Below, one piece after another: positions 6,971 through 14,988 of a stretch of DNA of 64,000 nt. The notes below the pieces were generated by a model. That model was not told the DNA's origin, did not search any database, and saw only the letters and a list, made by a program, of their open reading frames with translations. The stretch comes from Rheinheimera pacifica (GTDB taxonomy: Bacteria > Pseudomonadota > Gammaproteobacteria > Enterobacterales > Alteromonadaceae): NCBI RefSeq assembly GCF_024809855.1, contig NZ_JANUEM010000007.1, forward strand, positions 1 through 64,000, written 5' to 3'. The translations under genes and the position numbers were made by a program. Positions within the stretch are counted from its first letter, which is position 1. Each line of letters starts with the position of its first letter.

Positions 6971-7363
6971 ATGAAAAAATGGGTAAGCGCCGCTATTGTT
7001 GCGGTGGCAATGTCAACAACTGCTACCGCGAATGCACAAGATTATAAACTGATAACCGTGGCCGGTTATTTAAACTTTTATCTGCTGAATCTGAATGCTT
7101 GTCAGGATTTTCATCCGTCGGTGCGCCAGAGTGCTTATGATGCCGAAAAGACATTGTATCCTTATCTGGATAAACTGTACGGTAAAATGGGTGGCGCTGA
7201 AGGGGCTAACCAGAAAATGATTGCTGATATTGTTATGAAACGCCGGGCTATGCTAAACGGCCAGATTGCAGAAGGTGATTTTACGGTAGATCACTGCCAG
7301 GCCATTGTTAAAATTCTGACAGAAGATGGGTTGGACAAAACCCTGCTCAGCGCACTGGAATAA
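6971..7363 (+). CDS. Small secreted protein of unknown function
   Basis: A 130-residue protein from ATG 6971 with AGGAAG nearby. A clear signal peptide (residues 1-22, MKK start, cleavage after TANA) leaves a mature helical protein of about 108 residues with exactly two cysteines (in LNACQDF and DHCQAIV), which may form a disulfide in the periplasm. No family is recognised. It lies 74 bases after the Kelch gene on the same strand and is followed by a strong terminator, so the two may share a transcript. Confidence 0.75.
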   Translation: MKKWVSAAIVAVAMSTTATANAQDYKLITVAGYLNFYLLNLNACQDFHPSVRQSAYDAEKTLYPYLDKLYGKMGGAEGANQKMIADIVMKRRAMLNGQIAEGDFTVDHCQAIVKILTEDGLDKTLLSALE

Positions 7364-7372
7364 TATTTACCA

Positions 7373-7402
7373 CCGCCAGCCTGATGCTGGCGGTTTCATT
7401 TT
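7373..7402 (+). terminator. Rho-independent terminator after the small secreted protein
   Basis: Perfect 8-base stem CCGCCAGC / GCTGGCGG with a five-base loop CTGAT, followed by TTTCATTTT. It separates the upstream genes from the cobalamin riboswitch operon. Confidence 0.85.
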
Positions 7403-7430
7403 GATTGCCCCTCTTTAAATCTGCTACACT
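7401..7430 (+). promoter_or_regulatory. Candidate sigma70 promoter of the cobalamin operon
   Basis: TTGATT at 7401-7406 and TACACT at 7425-7430, spaced 18 bases. The start site would be about ten bases before the riboswitch. Moderate match, good position. Confidence 0.5.
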
Positions 7431-7437
7431 GCGCCTG

Positions 7438-7588
7438 CTTTGGTGCGGGATAATTCCCGCTGAAAAGGGAAGCGGGTGTAAAACCCGCACTGTACCCGCA
7501 ACTGTAATAAGCGCTGCAATCACATGCCACTGGTAATGTTCCGGGAAGGCGATTGTGGGTTACCGCTTTAAGTCAGGAGACCTGCCAT
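7438..7588 (+). ncRNA. Cobalamin (AdoCbl) riboswitch
   Basis: The leader contains the conserved elements in order: a GGTGCGGGA opening arm, GAAAAGGGAAGCGGGTG, AAACCCGCACTGTACCCGCAACTGTAA, GCCACTGG, CCGGGAAGGCG and the B12 box AAGTCAGGAGACCTGCC (7570-7586). This class binds adenosylcobalamin and turns off expression of uptake genes when the cofactor is plentiful. It lies about 90 bases before the btuD start, so it controls btuD-btuC-cobO-btuF. Confidence 0.96.
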
Positions 7589-7679
7589 AGCTTAACGTCT
7601 TTTTATCTGCGTGCGGGAATTCACAGCAGTGGCAACTTACTGTATTAAGCAAGTTGGCTGCTGCTATTGTCAGGAGTCA

Positions 7680-8462
7680 GTGTTGCTTGAACTTTCAGCC
7701 GTGTGTTTGCGTTTCGGTGCAAAACAGGTTCTGCATAACATCAGTTTCTCACTGCAAAAAGGTGAGTTTATTGGCATTATCGGCCCTAACGGTGCCGGTA
7801 AAAGCTCGTTACTGCGCCTGATCCAGGGGGCTCTTAGTGCCCAAAGCGGGCAAATTTTGCTAAAGCAGCGGGATATCTCCTGCTTTGGCACGGCAGAGCT
7901 CGCCAGAACTCTGGCCGTAGTCAGCCAGACTACTGCTCCGTTATTTGCGCTGACAGTAGAGCAGGTTGCCAGCATGGGTTTATTACCGCATAAAAGCTGG
8001 TTTGAACTAAACAGCAGTTACGACAGGGCGCAGGTTAAGCTGGCACTGCAAAAAACAGGCCTTAGCCATAAAAGCTCAGATGTGGTTGATACCCTATCCG
8101 GCGGTGAATTACAGCGGCTGTATATTGCCAGGGCGCTGGTGCAGCAACCTGCATTACTACTGCTGGACGAGCCGACAAATCACCTTGATATACAGTACCA
8201 ACACCAGATCCTGCAACTGGTTAAAGCCCTTGGTATTCCGTTGCTGGCGTGCCTGCATGATTTAAACCTGGCGGCGATGTATTGCGACAAGCTGTTGTTA
8301 TTACATCAGGGCAGGCAGGTGGCCTTTGGTTCAGTTGCCGAAGTATTGCAGCCCGAGCTTATGGCGCAGGTATTCGGCTTGCCGTGTGAAATAGCACTGC
8401 ACCCGCGCTTAGATAAACTGCAAGTTACCTTTATGCCTGCTTGTGCGGAGCGCTTATGTTAA
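7680..8462 (+). CDS. btuD: Vitamin B12 ABC transporter ATP-binding protein BtuD
   Basis: A 260-residue ABC ATPase that powers corrinoid import through BtuC. It has Walker A GPNGAGKSS, a Q-loop in VVSQTT, signature LSGGELQRL, Walker B LLLLDEP and the switch histidine in ACLHDLN. The start GTG 7680 puts the protein at family length and gives the usual LLELSAV opening; AGGAG at 7672-7676 precedes it, and a TTG at 7683 is also possible. The longer frame from 7611 adds residues unlike the family. It is the first gene after the riboswitch and overlaps btuC by seven bases. The alternative, a heme or ferric-siderophore ATPase, is made unlikely by the riboswitch and cobO. Confidence 0.92.
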   Translation: MLLELSAVCLRFGAKQVLHNISFSLQKGEFIGIIGPNGAGKSSLLRLIQGALSAQSGQILLKQRDISCFGTAELARTLAVVSQTTAPLFALTVEQVASMGLLPHKSWFELNSSYDRAQVKLALQKTGLSHKSSDVVDTLSGGELQRLYIARALVQQPALLLLDEPTNHLDIQYQHQILQLVKALGIPLLACLHDLNLAAMYCDKLLLLHQGRQVAFGSVAEVLQPELMAQVFGLPCEIALHPRLDKLQVTFMPACAERLC

Positions 8463-9448
8463 AGCGCCATTATTCGCTGGCAATGTCTGTTGCCCTGCTA
8501 TTGCTGTTGTTGAGCATGCTGCTGAGTTTAACACTGGGCAGTGCCAGCTTAACACTGGCAGATATTGTCAGTGTATTGTCTGGCCAGCCGGGTGTTTCGC
8601 CACTGGCCGACACTATTATCTGGCAAATCCGCTTGCCGCGTTTAGTCTGTGCGGTGCTGGTAGGCGCCGGGCTTGCTGTGTGCGGTGCTGTGCTCCAAAA
8701 TGCCAGCCGTAACCCGCTGGCAGATCCTTACTTATTTGGTTTAATGGCAGGCGCCGGTTTGGGCGCTACGCTGGTTAGCGTAGTGTTGCCGCCACAGCTG
8801 ATCAGCCTGGCACTTGGGGCCTTTGCCGGTGCATTATTTGCGGTTGCCCTGGTATTTACCGTGTGTGCCGGGCAACGCTGGCATAAAGTCGAGATGACTC
8901 TGCTGGCAGGGGTGGCGGTGTCTTTTATGTTAAGTGCAATCAGCAGTTTCATTTTGTACTTTGCTGAGCCTTTTGCTGCTAACCGGGTAATATTCTGGCT
9001 AATGGGCAGTTTAAGCCGCACCGACTGGCATAGTGTAATGTTGCTGGCGCCGGTGGTGGTGGCAGTACTACTGCTGGCACTGGCACTGCGCCGCCAACTG
9101 GATGCGCTGCTGCTTAGTGATGAAAGTGCCCGTACGCTGGGGGTGAATACCACGCGGTTGCGGTTGATATTACTGCTGGCTACAGCATTACTGACAGCCT
9201 GTATTGTGGCGCAGTGTGGCGGTATTGCTTTTGTTGGTTTAATGATCCCGCATATAGTGCGGCATTTTTTTGGTGTAACCTCGGCCAGGTTATTACTGGG
9301 CTGCGCGGTAGTAGGGGCTTTGTTTATGATCTGGGTAGATAACCTGGCCCGTACCGTGCTGCCGCAACAGGAAATTCCGCTTGGGGTTATTACCTCTTTA
9401 GTGGGTAGCGTATTTTTCTTACTTATTATGCGCCGGCAACGGCTATAG
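8456..9448 (+). CDS. btuC: Vitamin B12 ABC transporter permease BtuC
   Basis: A 330-residue inner-membrane permease of the FecCD family with about ten membrane segments. Family landmarks are IRLPRLVCAVLVGAGLAVCGAVLQ, the NPLADPYLFGLMAGAG loop and the GGIAFVGLMIPHIVRHFFG segment that contacts the ATPase. It works as a dimer with two BtuD subunits and receives B12 from BtuF. The ATG lies within the last codons of btuD (seven-base overlap), indicating translational coupling. The length is typical. Confidence 0.93.
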   Translation: MLKRHYSLAMSVALLLLLLSMLLSLTLGSASLTLADIVSVLSGQPGVSPLADTIIWQIRLPRLVCAVLVGAGLAVCGAVLQNASRNPLADPYLFGLMAGAGLGATLVSVVLPPQLISLALGAFAGALFAVALVFTVCAGQRWHKVEMTLLAGVAVSFMLSAISSFILYFAEPFAANRVIFWLMGSLSRTDWHSVMLLAPVVVAVLLLALALRRQLDALLLSDESARTLGVNTTRLRLILLLATALLTACIVAQCGGIAFVGLMIPHIVRHFFGVTSARLLLGCAVVGALFMIWVDNLARTVLPQQEIPLGVITSLVGSVFFLLIMRRQRL

Positions 9449-9457
9449 CGATGTGTA

Positions 9458-10063
9458 ATGACAACAGATGAATTAAAACAACAGCGCCACCGCGAGCGTC
9501 AGCAGCGGCTCAAATCCCAGGTTGACAGCGCAGTGGCAGCGGCAACTGAAGAAAAAGGCTTACTGCTGGTGATCACCGGCAACGGCAAAGGTAAATCTAC
9601 CTCCGGCTTTGGTACTGTGGCCCGTGCTGTCGGGCATGGTTACACTGCTGCAGTGGTGCAATTTATAAAGGGCAGCTGGGACTGCGGTGAGCGTAACTTA
9701 TTGCAGCAACATGGTGTGCAGTTTGCGGTAATGGCTACCGGCTTTACCTGGGACACTCAAGATAAAGCCTCAGATATTGCCGCTGCAGAGCAAGTGTGGC
9801 AGCAGGCCGAGCAGTTTCTGGCAGACCCTGCCATAGACGTGGTGCTGCTGGACGAGCTAACCTATATGTTAACTTATCATTATCTGCCGCTGCAGCGTAT
9901 CGAGCAGGCTTTGCTACAACGCCCGGCCACGCAGCATGTGGTAATTACCGGCCGTGCCTGCCACCGGCGTTTAGTTGAACTTGCCGATACCGTTAGCGAA
10001 GTACAGAACGTAAAACATGCGTTTGACAATGGCATTAAGGCGCAGCGGGGGATTGACTGGTGA
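9458..10063 (+). CDS. cobO: Corrinoid adenosyltransferase (CobO/BtuR type)
   Basis: A 201-residue enzyme that transfers the adenosyl group of ATP to the reduced cobalt of corrinoids, making the coenzyme form. The P-loop GNGKGKSTS lies near residues 40-48; FIKGSWDCGER, a Walker B-like VVLLDELTYML and VVITGRACHRRL follow, as in CobA/BtuR. The N-terminal helix is rich in Arg/Gln. The gene sits between the permease and the binding-protein genes and overlaps btuF by four bases, so import and activation are made together. The product acts in the cytoplasm. Confidence 0.95.
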   Translation: MTTDELKQQRHRERQQRLKSQVDSAVAAATEEKGLLLVITGNGKGKSTSGFGTVARAVGHGYTAAVVQFIKGSWDCGERNLLQQHGVQFAVMATGFTWDTQDKASDIAAAEQVWQQAEQFLADPAIDVVLLDELTYMLTYHYLPLQRIEQALLQRPATQHVVITGRACHRRLVELADTVSEVQNVKHAFDNGIKAQRGIDW

Positions 10064-10896
10064 ACACTGGGTTGCGGCCATTAGTTTTATTACTCACTGT
10101 GTTGCTGGTAGTGCTGCTTATTGTACCGGCACAGGCTAAACCACAGCGCATTATTGCACTGGCACCGCATATTACCGAGCTGCTGTTCGCCGTAGGTGCC
10201 GGTGAGCAGGTAGTGGCAGTGAGTGACTACAGTGATTACCCCTTAGCAGCACAGGCACTGCCACGTATTTCCAGTTACGCCAGTATTAATTTTGAAGCGG
10301 TACTGGCACTACAACCTGATTTAGTTATTGCCTGGCGCAGCGGAAACCCGGCGGCCGATATCGCCCGCTTGCAGCAGCTGGGTGTTACCGTGGCATTTTC
10401 TGATCCGTTAACACTGGATGATATTGGCGCAGAGCTGCGTTTAATCGGTCAGCTTAGCGGTTATCCACAGCAGGGCGAACAACAAGCACTGCAATTTGAG
10501 CAACAGCTGGAGCAACTGCGCCGGCAATATCAGCATAAAAAACCGGTAACCGCTTTTTTTGCTATGGGCACCGCACCGCTAAGCACTATAGCTAACCGGG
10601 CCTGGCCACAGCAAATACTGCAGTTATGCGCTGTTCATAATCCGTTTGCCAATAGCAAAGGCGATTATCCGCAGGTGGGTATTGAACAGGTGATCCAGGC
10701 TCAGCCTGAGGTGATTATTCAGCCGGTGGCAGAAAAAGTGCTTGCCGATTTCTCGTACTGGCGACCATTCAGCGCTCTGCCAGCAGTGAAGAAAAACCAG
10801 TATTTAACTGTTAATGCCGATTATATTTACCGCACCACGCCCCGCACTTTGCTGGGTATTACACAGTTGTGTCAGGGAATAGATGCCTATCGCTAG
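10060..10896 (+). CDS. btuF: Cobalamin-binding periplasmic protein BtuF
   Basis: A 278-residue periplasmic binding protein starting at GTG 10060, which overlaps the cobO stop by four bases. A signal peptide of about 27 residues ends in VPAQA. The mature part begins KPQRIIALAPHITELLFAVGAGEQVVAVSDYSDYP, the standard BtuF/FecB opening, and includes PDLVIAW and the interdomain helix before FAMGTAPL. It should deliver corrinoid to BtuC. It converges on the T6SS kinase gene; the two stop codons share the palindrome CTAG. Confidence 0.93.
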   Translation: MNTGLRPLVLLLTVLLVVLLIVPAQAKPQRIIALAPHITELLFAVGAGEQVVAVSDYSDYPLAAQALPRISSYASINFEAVLALQPDLVIAWRSGNPAADIARLQQLGVTVAFSDPLTLDDIGAELRLIGQLSGYPQQGEQQALQFEQQLEQLRRQYQHKKPVTAFFAMGTAPLSTIANRAWPQQILQLCAVHNPFANSKGDYPQVGIEQVIQAQPEVIIQPVAEKVLADFSYWRPFSALPAVKKNQYLTVNADYIYRTTPRTLLGITQLCQGIDAYR

Positions 10897-12899
10897 CTGT
10901 TAAGGCTGCTCATTAATTCATTTGCGCGGCGCATCAGCCGCTCAGCATTGCGTACCTGATTGGTTTTTAACAGCTCGCCGGACAACGCCAGATATTTATC
11001 GGCCAGCTTACGGCGCATCGTTTTATGTAATGAAAAATCTGCCGGAACTTCGGCATCATATTGCTGCAGTTTGGTATAAACCGCATCTATCTGCTCTGCC
11101 GCTTCGCTGGCAGCCAGTTCGTTTTCCAGCAGGGAAAAGCTATGCTGATAAAAAATTTCTGCTGCCTGATAAGGAAAAACAGCGGCTTCGCCACTGCTTT
11201 GTGCCAACCGGTATGCTGCCATTGCATCTACCGCTACCGCCAGTTGTTGTCCTTGTTCTATTAAACCTGCGGTATCACTGTGGTTTGAAAATAGTAACTC
11301 ACCGACACTAATCAGGTGCTGCAGAGCTATGGCATCATTAGTGGCGACGGCTTGTTCAAATGCCGCTATATACACACCGGCTTCGGCGCTGTCGGGGGTG
11401 GCCTGATAACGGCTGTCGATGCGTTTTAGCTCAGCAACAATTTTATATGGGTCCTGCGCATCGCTTTGTTGCTGATATTGCTGGTTTAGCAATAGCTGGT
11501 TTAACTGGGAACGCAATACATCAATAGCGGTTTGCTTACTGCGTTGCATATTGTTGCTAAGGCCTGCCAGATAGTGAGAGTCCGGATACAGTTCGCGTGC
11601 CTGTGCCAGAATACGCTCGATCTCCGGATAATTCGGATAATTAAAGCTGCGATCACTGATAAGAGTATCAATTTGCTGTTCAAAATGCTGCAACACCTCA
11701 TTTTGCTGTAATCTCAAAATACCTTCAGTTTCTAAAGTTGTGCCGTTACTGGCATTGAGCGCTGCCAGCAGCTCTGCTGCGGGTAACTGGTTCAGTTGTT
11801 GGTACTGCTGCTGTTTTTGCTGTAAAGCGCTGCTTTGATTACTAAGTTCAGCTATGGTTGCCTGCTGTTGCTGGTGATATTGCCAGCCGCCCCAGCTAAT
11901 CAACAGTACTGCAGCAGCAGTTACTGCAGGCTTTAACACAGGCTGTTTAAACTGTTTAATAATACCGCGGATACTGACATTGCGTCTGGCACTGTCAAAC
12001 TGCAGCGCCCGCTTTAACGTGTGCCATTGCAGCAGGTTTAAATGGGCTGGCTTTGTTGCCTGCTTATTCTGTTGCTGTGCTTTATCTGCCGGTAAGCGCT
12101 CAAAAGGGTGTTTGCTGGTCAGTAACTCATAGCTTAAACAGGCAAATGAAAATACGTCGTCTGCTACGCAGGGGGTATTACCCGCCAGCAGCTGTGGGCT
12201 GGCATAAGCCGGGGTATAACCGCTTAGGGGAGCTGTCTGGCTTTGCTGTTCTGCGGCATAGATATCGTGATTCAGCTGTAACTTTTGTGCTACGCCAAAA
12301 TCCAGTACTTTAACGTCGCCGGAGCGGTTAACCATAATATTGGCAGGTTTTAAATCGGCATGCACAATGCCTGTTTTATGGGCAAAATCCAGCGCGTCAG
12401 CAATCTGGCACAACAGGTTCATAGCAGATTTAAGTGGCAACCCTTTCGGCTTATAGCGTTTAATAACCTGATCCAGGCTTTCGCCATCAAGGTGCTCCAT
12501 AACAATAAAGTAATGGTGCTGATCTGAGTCAACATCAAATACCCGCACTATGTTTGGATGAGACAGCTGCTGGGTTTTATGCGCCTCCTGCAGCAGTAAT
12601 TGTAAAGCATCGGGCTGATCAACAAATTGCTGCTGCAACACCTTTATAGCAACGGTACTGTTGCTTACTCCGGCTTGCTGCAAAAACAGATCAGTAGCCC
12701 GGTAGATGTCGCTCATGCCGCCAGAGCCAATTTTACTCTCCAGCAGATAACGCTCTTTTATCAGCATACCACTTTGCAAAGCAGTTGCCGGCGTAGCGTC
12801 TGACGGCGCACTTTTTTTTACCGCATAGCGTGTTTTATCTGCATCTGACGCTTGTTCGGTTGCAAAGTTATCGACACCTGTAGGGTTCTGATCCGTCAT
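10893..12899 (-). CDS. ppkA: T6SS-associated membrane Ser/Thr protein kinase (PpkA/ImpN-like)
   Basis: A 668-residue protein with a Hanks-type kinase domain at residues 51-310: glycine loop GSGGMSD (58-64), ATP lysine K86, catalytic D182 in HADLKPAN, DFG at 200-202. One membrane segment (322-340) joins it to a Gln-rich coiled coil and a helical, TPR-like C-terminal part in the periplasm. In P. aeruginosa, PpkA phosphorylates the FHA protein to start T6SS assembly. Here tagH and the phosphatase pppA are close by, supporting this role. The catalytic loop reads HAD rather than HRD, so activation-loop control may differ. AAGGAG precedes the ATG. It is divergent from tagH. Confidence 0.88.
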   Translation of the reverse strand: MTDQNPTGVDNFATEQASDADKTRYAVKKSAPSDATPATALQSGMLIKERYLLESKIGSGGMSDIYRATDLFLQQAGVSNSTVAIKVLQQQFVDQPDALQLLLQEAHKTQQLSHPNIVRVFDVDSDQHHYFIVMEHLDGESLDQVIKRYKPKGLPLKSAMNLLCQIADALDFAHKTGIVHADLKPANIMVNRSGDVKVLDFGVAQKLQLNHDIYAAEQQSQTAPLSGYTPAYASPQLLAGNTPCVADDVFSFACLSYELLTSKHPFERLPADKAQQQNKQATKPAHLNLLQWHTLKRALQFDSARRNVSIRGIIKQFKQPVLKPAVTAAAVLLISWGGWQYHQQQQATIAELSNQSSALQQKQQQYQQLNQLPAAELLAALNASNGTTLETEGILRLQQNEVLQHFEQQIDTLISDRSFNYPNYPEIERILAQARELYPDSHYLAGLSNNMQRSKQTAIDVLRSQLNQLLLNQQYQQQSDAQDPYKIVAELKRIDSRYQATPDSAEAGVYIAAFEQAVATNDAIALQHLISVGELLFSNHSDTAGLIEQGQQLAVAVDAMAAYRLAQSSGEAAVFPYQAAEIFYQHSFSLLENELAASEAAEQIDAVYTKLQQYDAEVPADFSLHKTMRRKLADKYLALSGELLKTNQVRNAERLMRRANELMSSLNS

Positions 12900-12938
12900 C
12901 GTTTACTCCTTGTTCAGCTGGCTACTGCGAAAAGCATC

Positions 12939-12975
12939 GCGCTATTTTGTTACGGGTATTTGTACTAAATAGCGC
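12939..12975. promoter_or_regulatory. Inverted repeat in the ppkA-tagH divergent region
   Basis: Perfect 9-base arms GCGCTATTT / AAATAGCGC around a 19-base loop, 40-76 bases upstream of the ppkA start. A second imperfect palindrome, CTGGTCAGGTCACCAG, is at 12993-13008. Both could be regulator sites. The 228-base region holds no gene. Confidence 0.4.
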
Positions 12976-13040
12976 AATTATTCCACAAAAAACTGGTCAG
13001 GTCACCAGCATATTTTGACTAATTGTTAATTTTACAGGTG

Positions 13041-13069
13041 TTGACGCAACAATAAATTTAACTTAATCT
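13041..13069 (+). promoter_or_regulatory. Candidate sigma70 promoter for tagH-pppA operon
   Basis: TTGACG at 13041-13046 and TAATCT at 13064-13069 with a 17-base spacer, about 59 bases before the tagH start. The -35 is strong and the -10 weak. Confidence 0.4.
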
Positions 13070-13127
13070 ATTTTGCCGATTTATGGTAAATAAATTGTGT
13101 TTTTATGGTGGCGCTGCAGGAGGTGGT

Positions 13128-14438
13128 ATGGAACAAAAGGACAGGTTGCTTGAATTGTCAGTGTTAAGTTATCACCGGTTATCACCCAGGCAGGTAGCAG
13201 TAAAACGCTTTGATACCACAGGTGGCACACTGGGACGCTCAGAGCGTGCAGACTGGTATCTGCCTGATCCTGAACGGGTAGTGTCGGGGGTGCATGCCAG
13301 CATAAGCTGCAATAAGGGCTTATTCTGCATCACTGATCAGTCAACCAATGGTTTATTTGTTAACAGATCAGTTGAAGCACTGGGGCAGGGCAACATCTAT
13401 CAGTTAAAGCATGGTGATGTACTGTGCATGGGTGACTATGAAATTCAGGTTGCGCTTATTGATGCCTTGCCTGGCAGCACTCTGTCAGCAGCAGGAGCAA
13501 CACAAAAAACAGCGGCTACTTGTTCTGTGCCGGCTGCTAATCAATCCGGCGGTTACGAAACAAGCGAAAACGCCAGCGGCGGTTTTTCGGTTGCAGAGCT
13601 TGCCGGCCCGGCTTTCGGCTTAGCCGGCGCGCATACAGCTACTGGCGGCAGAGGTCATAGTCATGAAATGACAATGGATGAGCATTTTCTGGCCCCGTCT
13701 GCATTAATTCCCGATGACTGGGAAGCCCCCTGGCAGCAAAAAATACCGGAACAAGCAATACAGGAAACTACCGGCGCGGCAGTTAGCCCAGGCATCGCAC
13801 CCGGCAGTGTAGTTAAAGATAAACGTAAAAGTGCTACACCTGCTATGGCCGGTGACAGTGCTGCTTATCTGCAGGCTTTTCTTAACGGCCTTGGTGTATC
13901 GCAGGCTAATATCCAGTCGGCTGACTCCAGCCAGTGGTGGGAGCAATTGGGGCAGGCGTTACAGCAGTCTCTTTTGGGCGTGATGGAGGTCATGCGTGCA
14001 CGTTCTGAAGTTAAAAACAGTTTTCGTGTTAACCAAACTACCTTTCAACAGCGTGAGAACAATCCGCTTAAGTTTTCTGCCAGCATTGATGATGCATTTC
14101 ACAATTTATTTAACCGCCCGGGTGCCAGTTTTATGCCCGCCAGACAAGCTATTGCAGAAGCTTTTGCAGATATAAGCCAGCATGAGGCCGCTATTATTGC
14201 CGGCGCCAGAGGTGCTATGGCTGGCATGTTAACGCAATTGGCGCCAGAAAAAATTGAAGCCGCAGATTTTGGTGGCAGCTTTGTTGACAAATTAAATCCG
14301 GCACAGCGCCAGGCTAGATCCTGGGCCCGTTATAAAGCACTGCATACAGAGTTGGCAGCTGAGCTTGGCAAGAAAAACCAACAGGGTGTAAATGACGACT
14401 TTATCAGTGCTTATGAAGCCTGTTTACGCCCGAAATAA
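13128..14438 (+). CDS. tagH: T6SS FHA-domain protein TagH (Fha/ImpI)
   Basis: A 436-residue protein from ATG 13128, preceded by CAGGAGG at 13117-13123 (an in-frame ATG at 13083 is less likely). The FHA domain (about residues 22-105) shows GGTLGRSERADWYLPD, VSGVHASISC, STNGLFVN and LKHGDVLCMGDYE, the phosphothreonine-binding core. A low-complexity linker (about 110-240) leads to the TagH C-terminal domain (ending in SARYKALH-like and FISAYEACL). It is the probable target of the divergent kinase and of PppA downstream, coupling the signal to TssL/TssM assembly. It is the first gene of the membrane-complex operon. Confidence 0.92.
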   Translation: MEQKDRLLELSVLSYHRLSPRQVAVKRFDTTGGTLGRSERADWYLPDPERVVSGVHASISCNKGLFCITDQSTNGLFVNRSVEALGQGNIYQLKHGDVLCMGDYEIQVALIDALPGSTLSAAGATQKTAATCSVPAANQSGGYETSENASGGFSVAELAGPAFGLAGAHTATGGRGHSHEMTMDEHFLAPSALIPDDWEAPWQQKIPEQAIQETTGAAVSPGIAPGSVVKDKRKSATPAMAGDSAAYLQAFLNGLGVSQANIQSADSSQWWEQLGQALQQSLLGVMEVMRARSEVKNSFRVNQTTFQQRENNPLKFSASIDDAFHNLFNRPGASFMPARQAIAEAFADISQHEAAIIAGARGAMAGMLTQLAPEKIEAADFGGSFVDKLNPAQRQARSWARYKALHTELAAELGKKNQQGVNDDFISAYEACLRPK

Positions 14439-14482
14439 CAGAAAGTTACACACAAGCATATTATTAAGCAGGAGCTGTAGTA

Positions 14483-14965
14483 ATGAAAACAATCAAGATA
14501 TTGGTACTGGTTTGGTTAAGCCTGACGGTGCTGGCCGGATGCCAGGCTGTTTATGCCACTTTTCCACCTTCAACAAAATTGCATTTTCGTGTTGCTGCCG
14601 ACATCAATCCTGATGCTGATGGCCGCCCGTCGCCGGTCATTATTAAAGTGTATGAGCTGGCATCAAAAACGGTATTTGAAAACCAGGACTTTTTCGCACT
14701 GTATGACAGCCCTGAAGTCGTTTTACGCACCGATTTACTGAAAAAAGATGAACTGGTGTTTGAGCCAGGCCAGCGTACGGAATATCGGATGGCGCTGTTA
14801 CCTGCTACGAAAGCCGTAGCGGTGGTAGCGGCATATCGCGATATTGAAGGGGCAAGATGGCGTGCAGTGGTTGATGTAAAGCCTACCGGTTATGACAGCT
14901 TCTATGTGTATGTCGACAAACTGGCGGTGTATATCCGTGAGCATGATCTTGAACGTAAACGCTAA
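14483..14965 (+). CDS. tssJ: T6SS outer-membrane lipoprotein TssJ
   Basis: A 160-residue lipoprotein with a signal sequence ending in lipobox LAGC (Cys 20). The mature domain holds the TssJ pattern: LHFRVAADINPDADGRPSPVIIKVYELAS, FFALYD, VLRTDLLKKDELVFEPGQ, IEGARWRAVVDV. It anchors the T6SS membrane complex in the outer membrane and contacts the periplasmic part of TssM. A 44-base gap follows tagH, with GGAGCTGTAGT before the ATG. Confidence 0.95.
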   Translation: MKTIKILVLVWLSLTVLAGCQAVYATFPPSTKLHFRVAADINPDADGRPSPVIIKVYELASKTVFENQDFFALYDSPEVVLRTDLLKKDELVFEPGQRTEYRMALLPATKAVAVVAAYRDIEGARWRAVVDVKPTGYDSFYVYVDKLAVYIREHDLERKR

Positions 14966-14988
14966 GTTTCGGTTTTAAGGAATTCAAT

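Noticed and set aside
7611..7679. N-terminal extension of BtuD from GTG 7611
   Set aside because: The 23 extra residues are Cys-rich and unlike the family, and a ribosome site is at 7672-7676 next to the family-type start.
11501..12313. Additional genes opposite or within the ppkA gene
   Set aside because: The kinase frame is full length with all motifs; the other frames are shadows.
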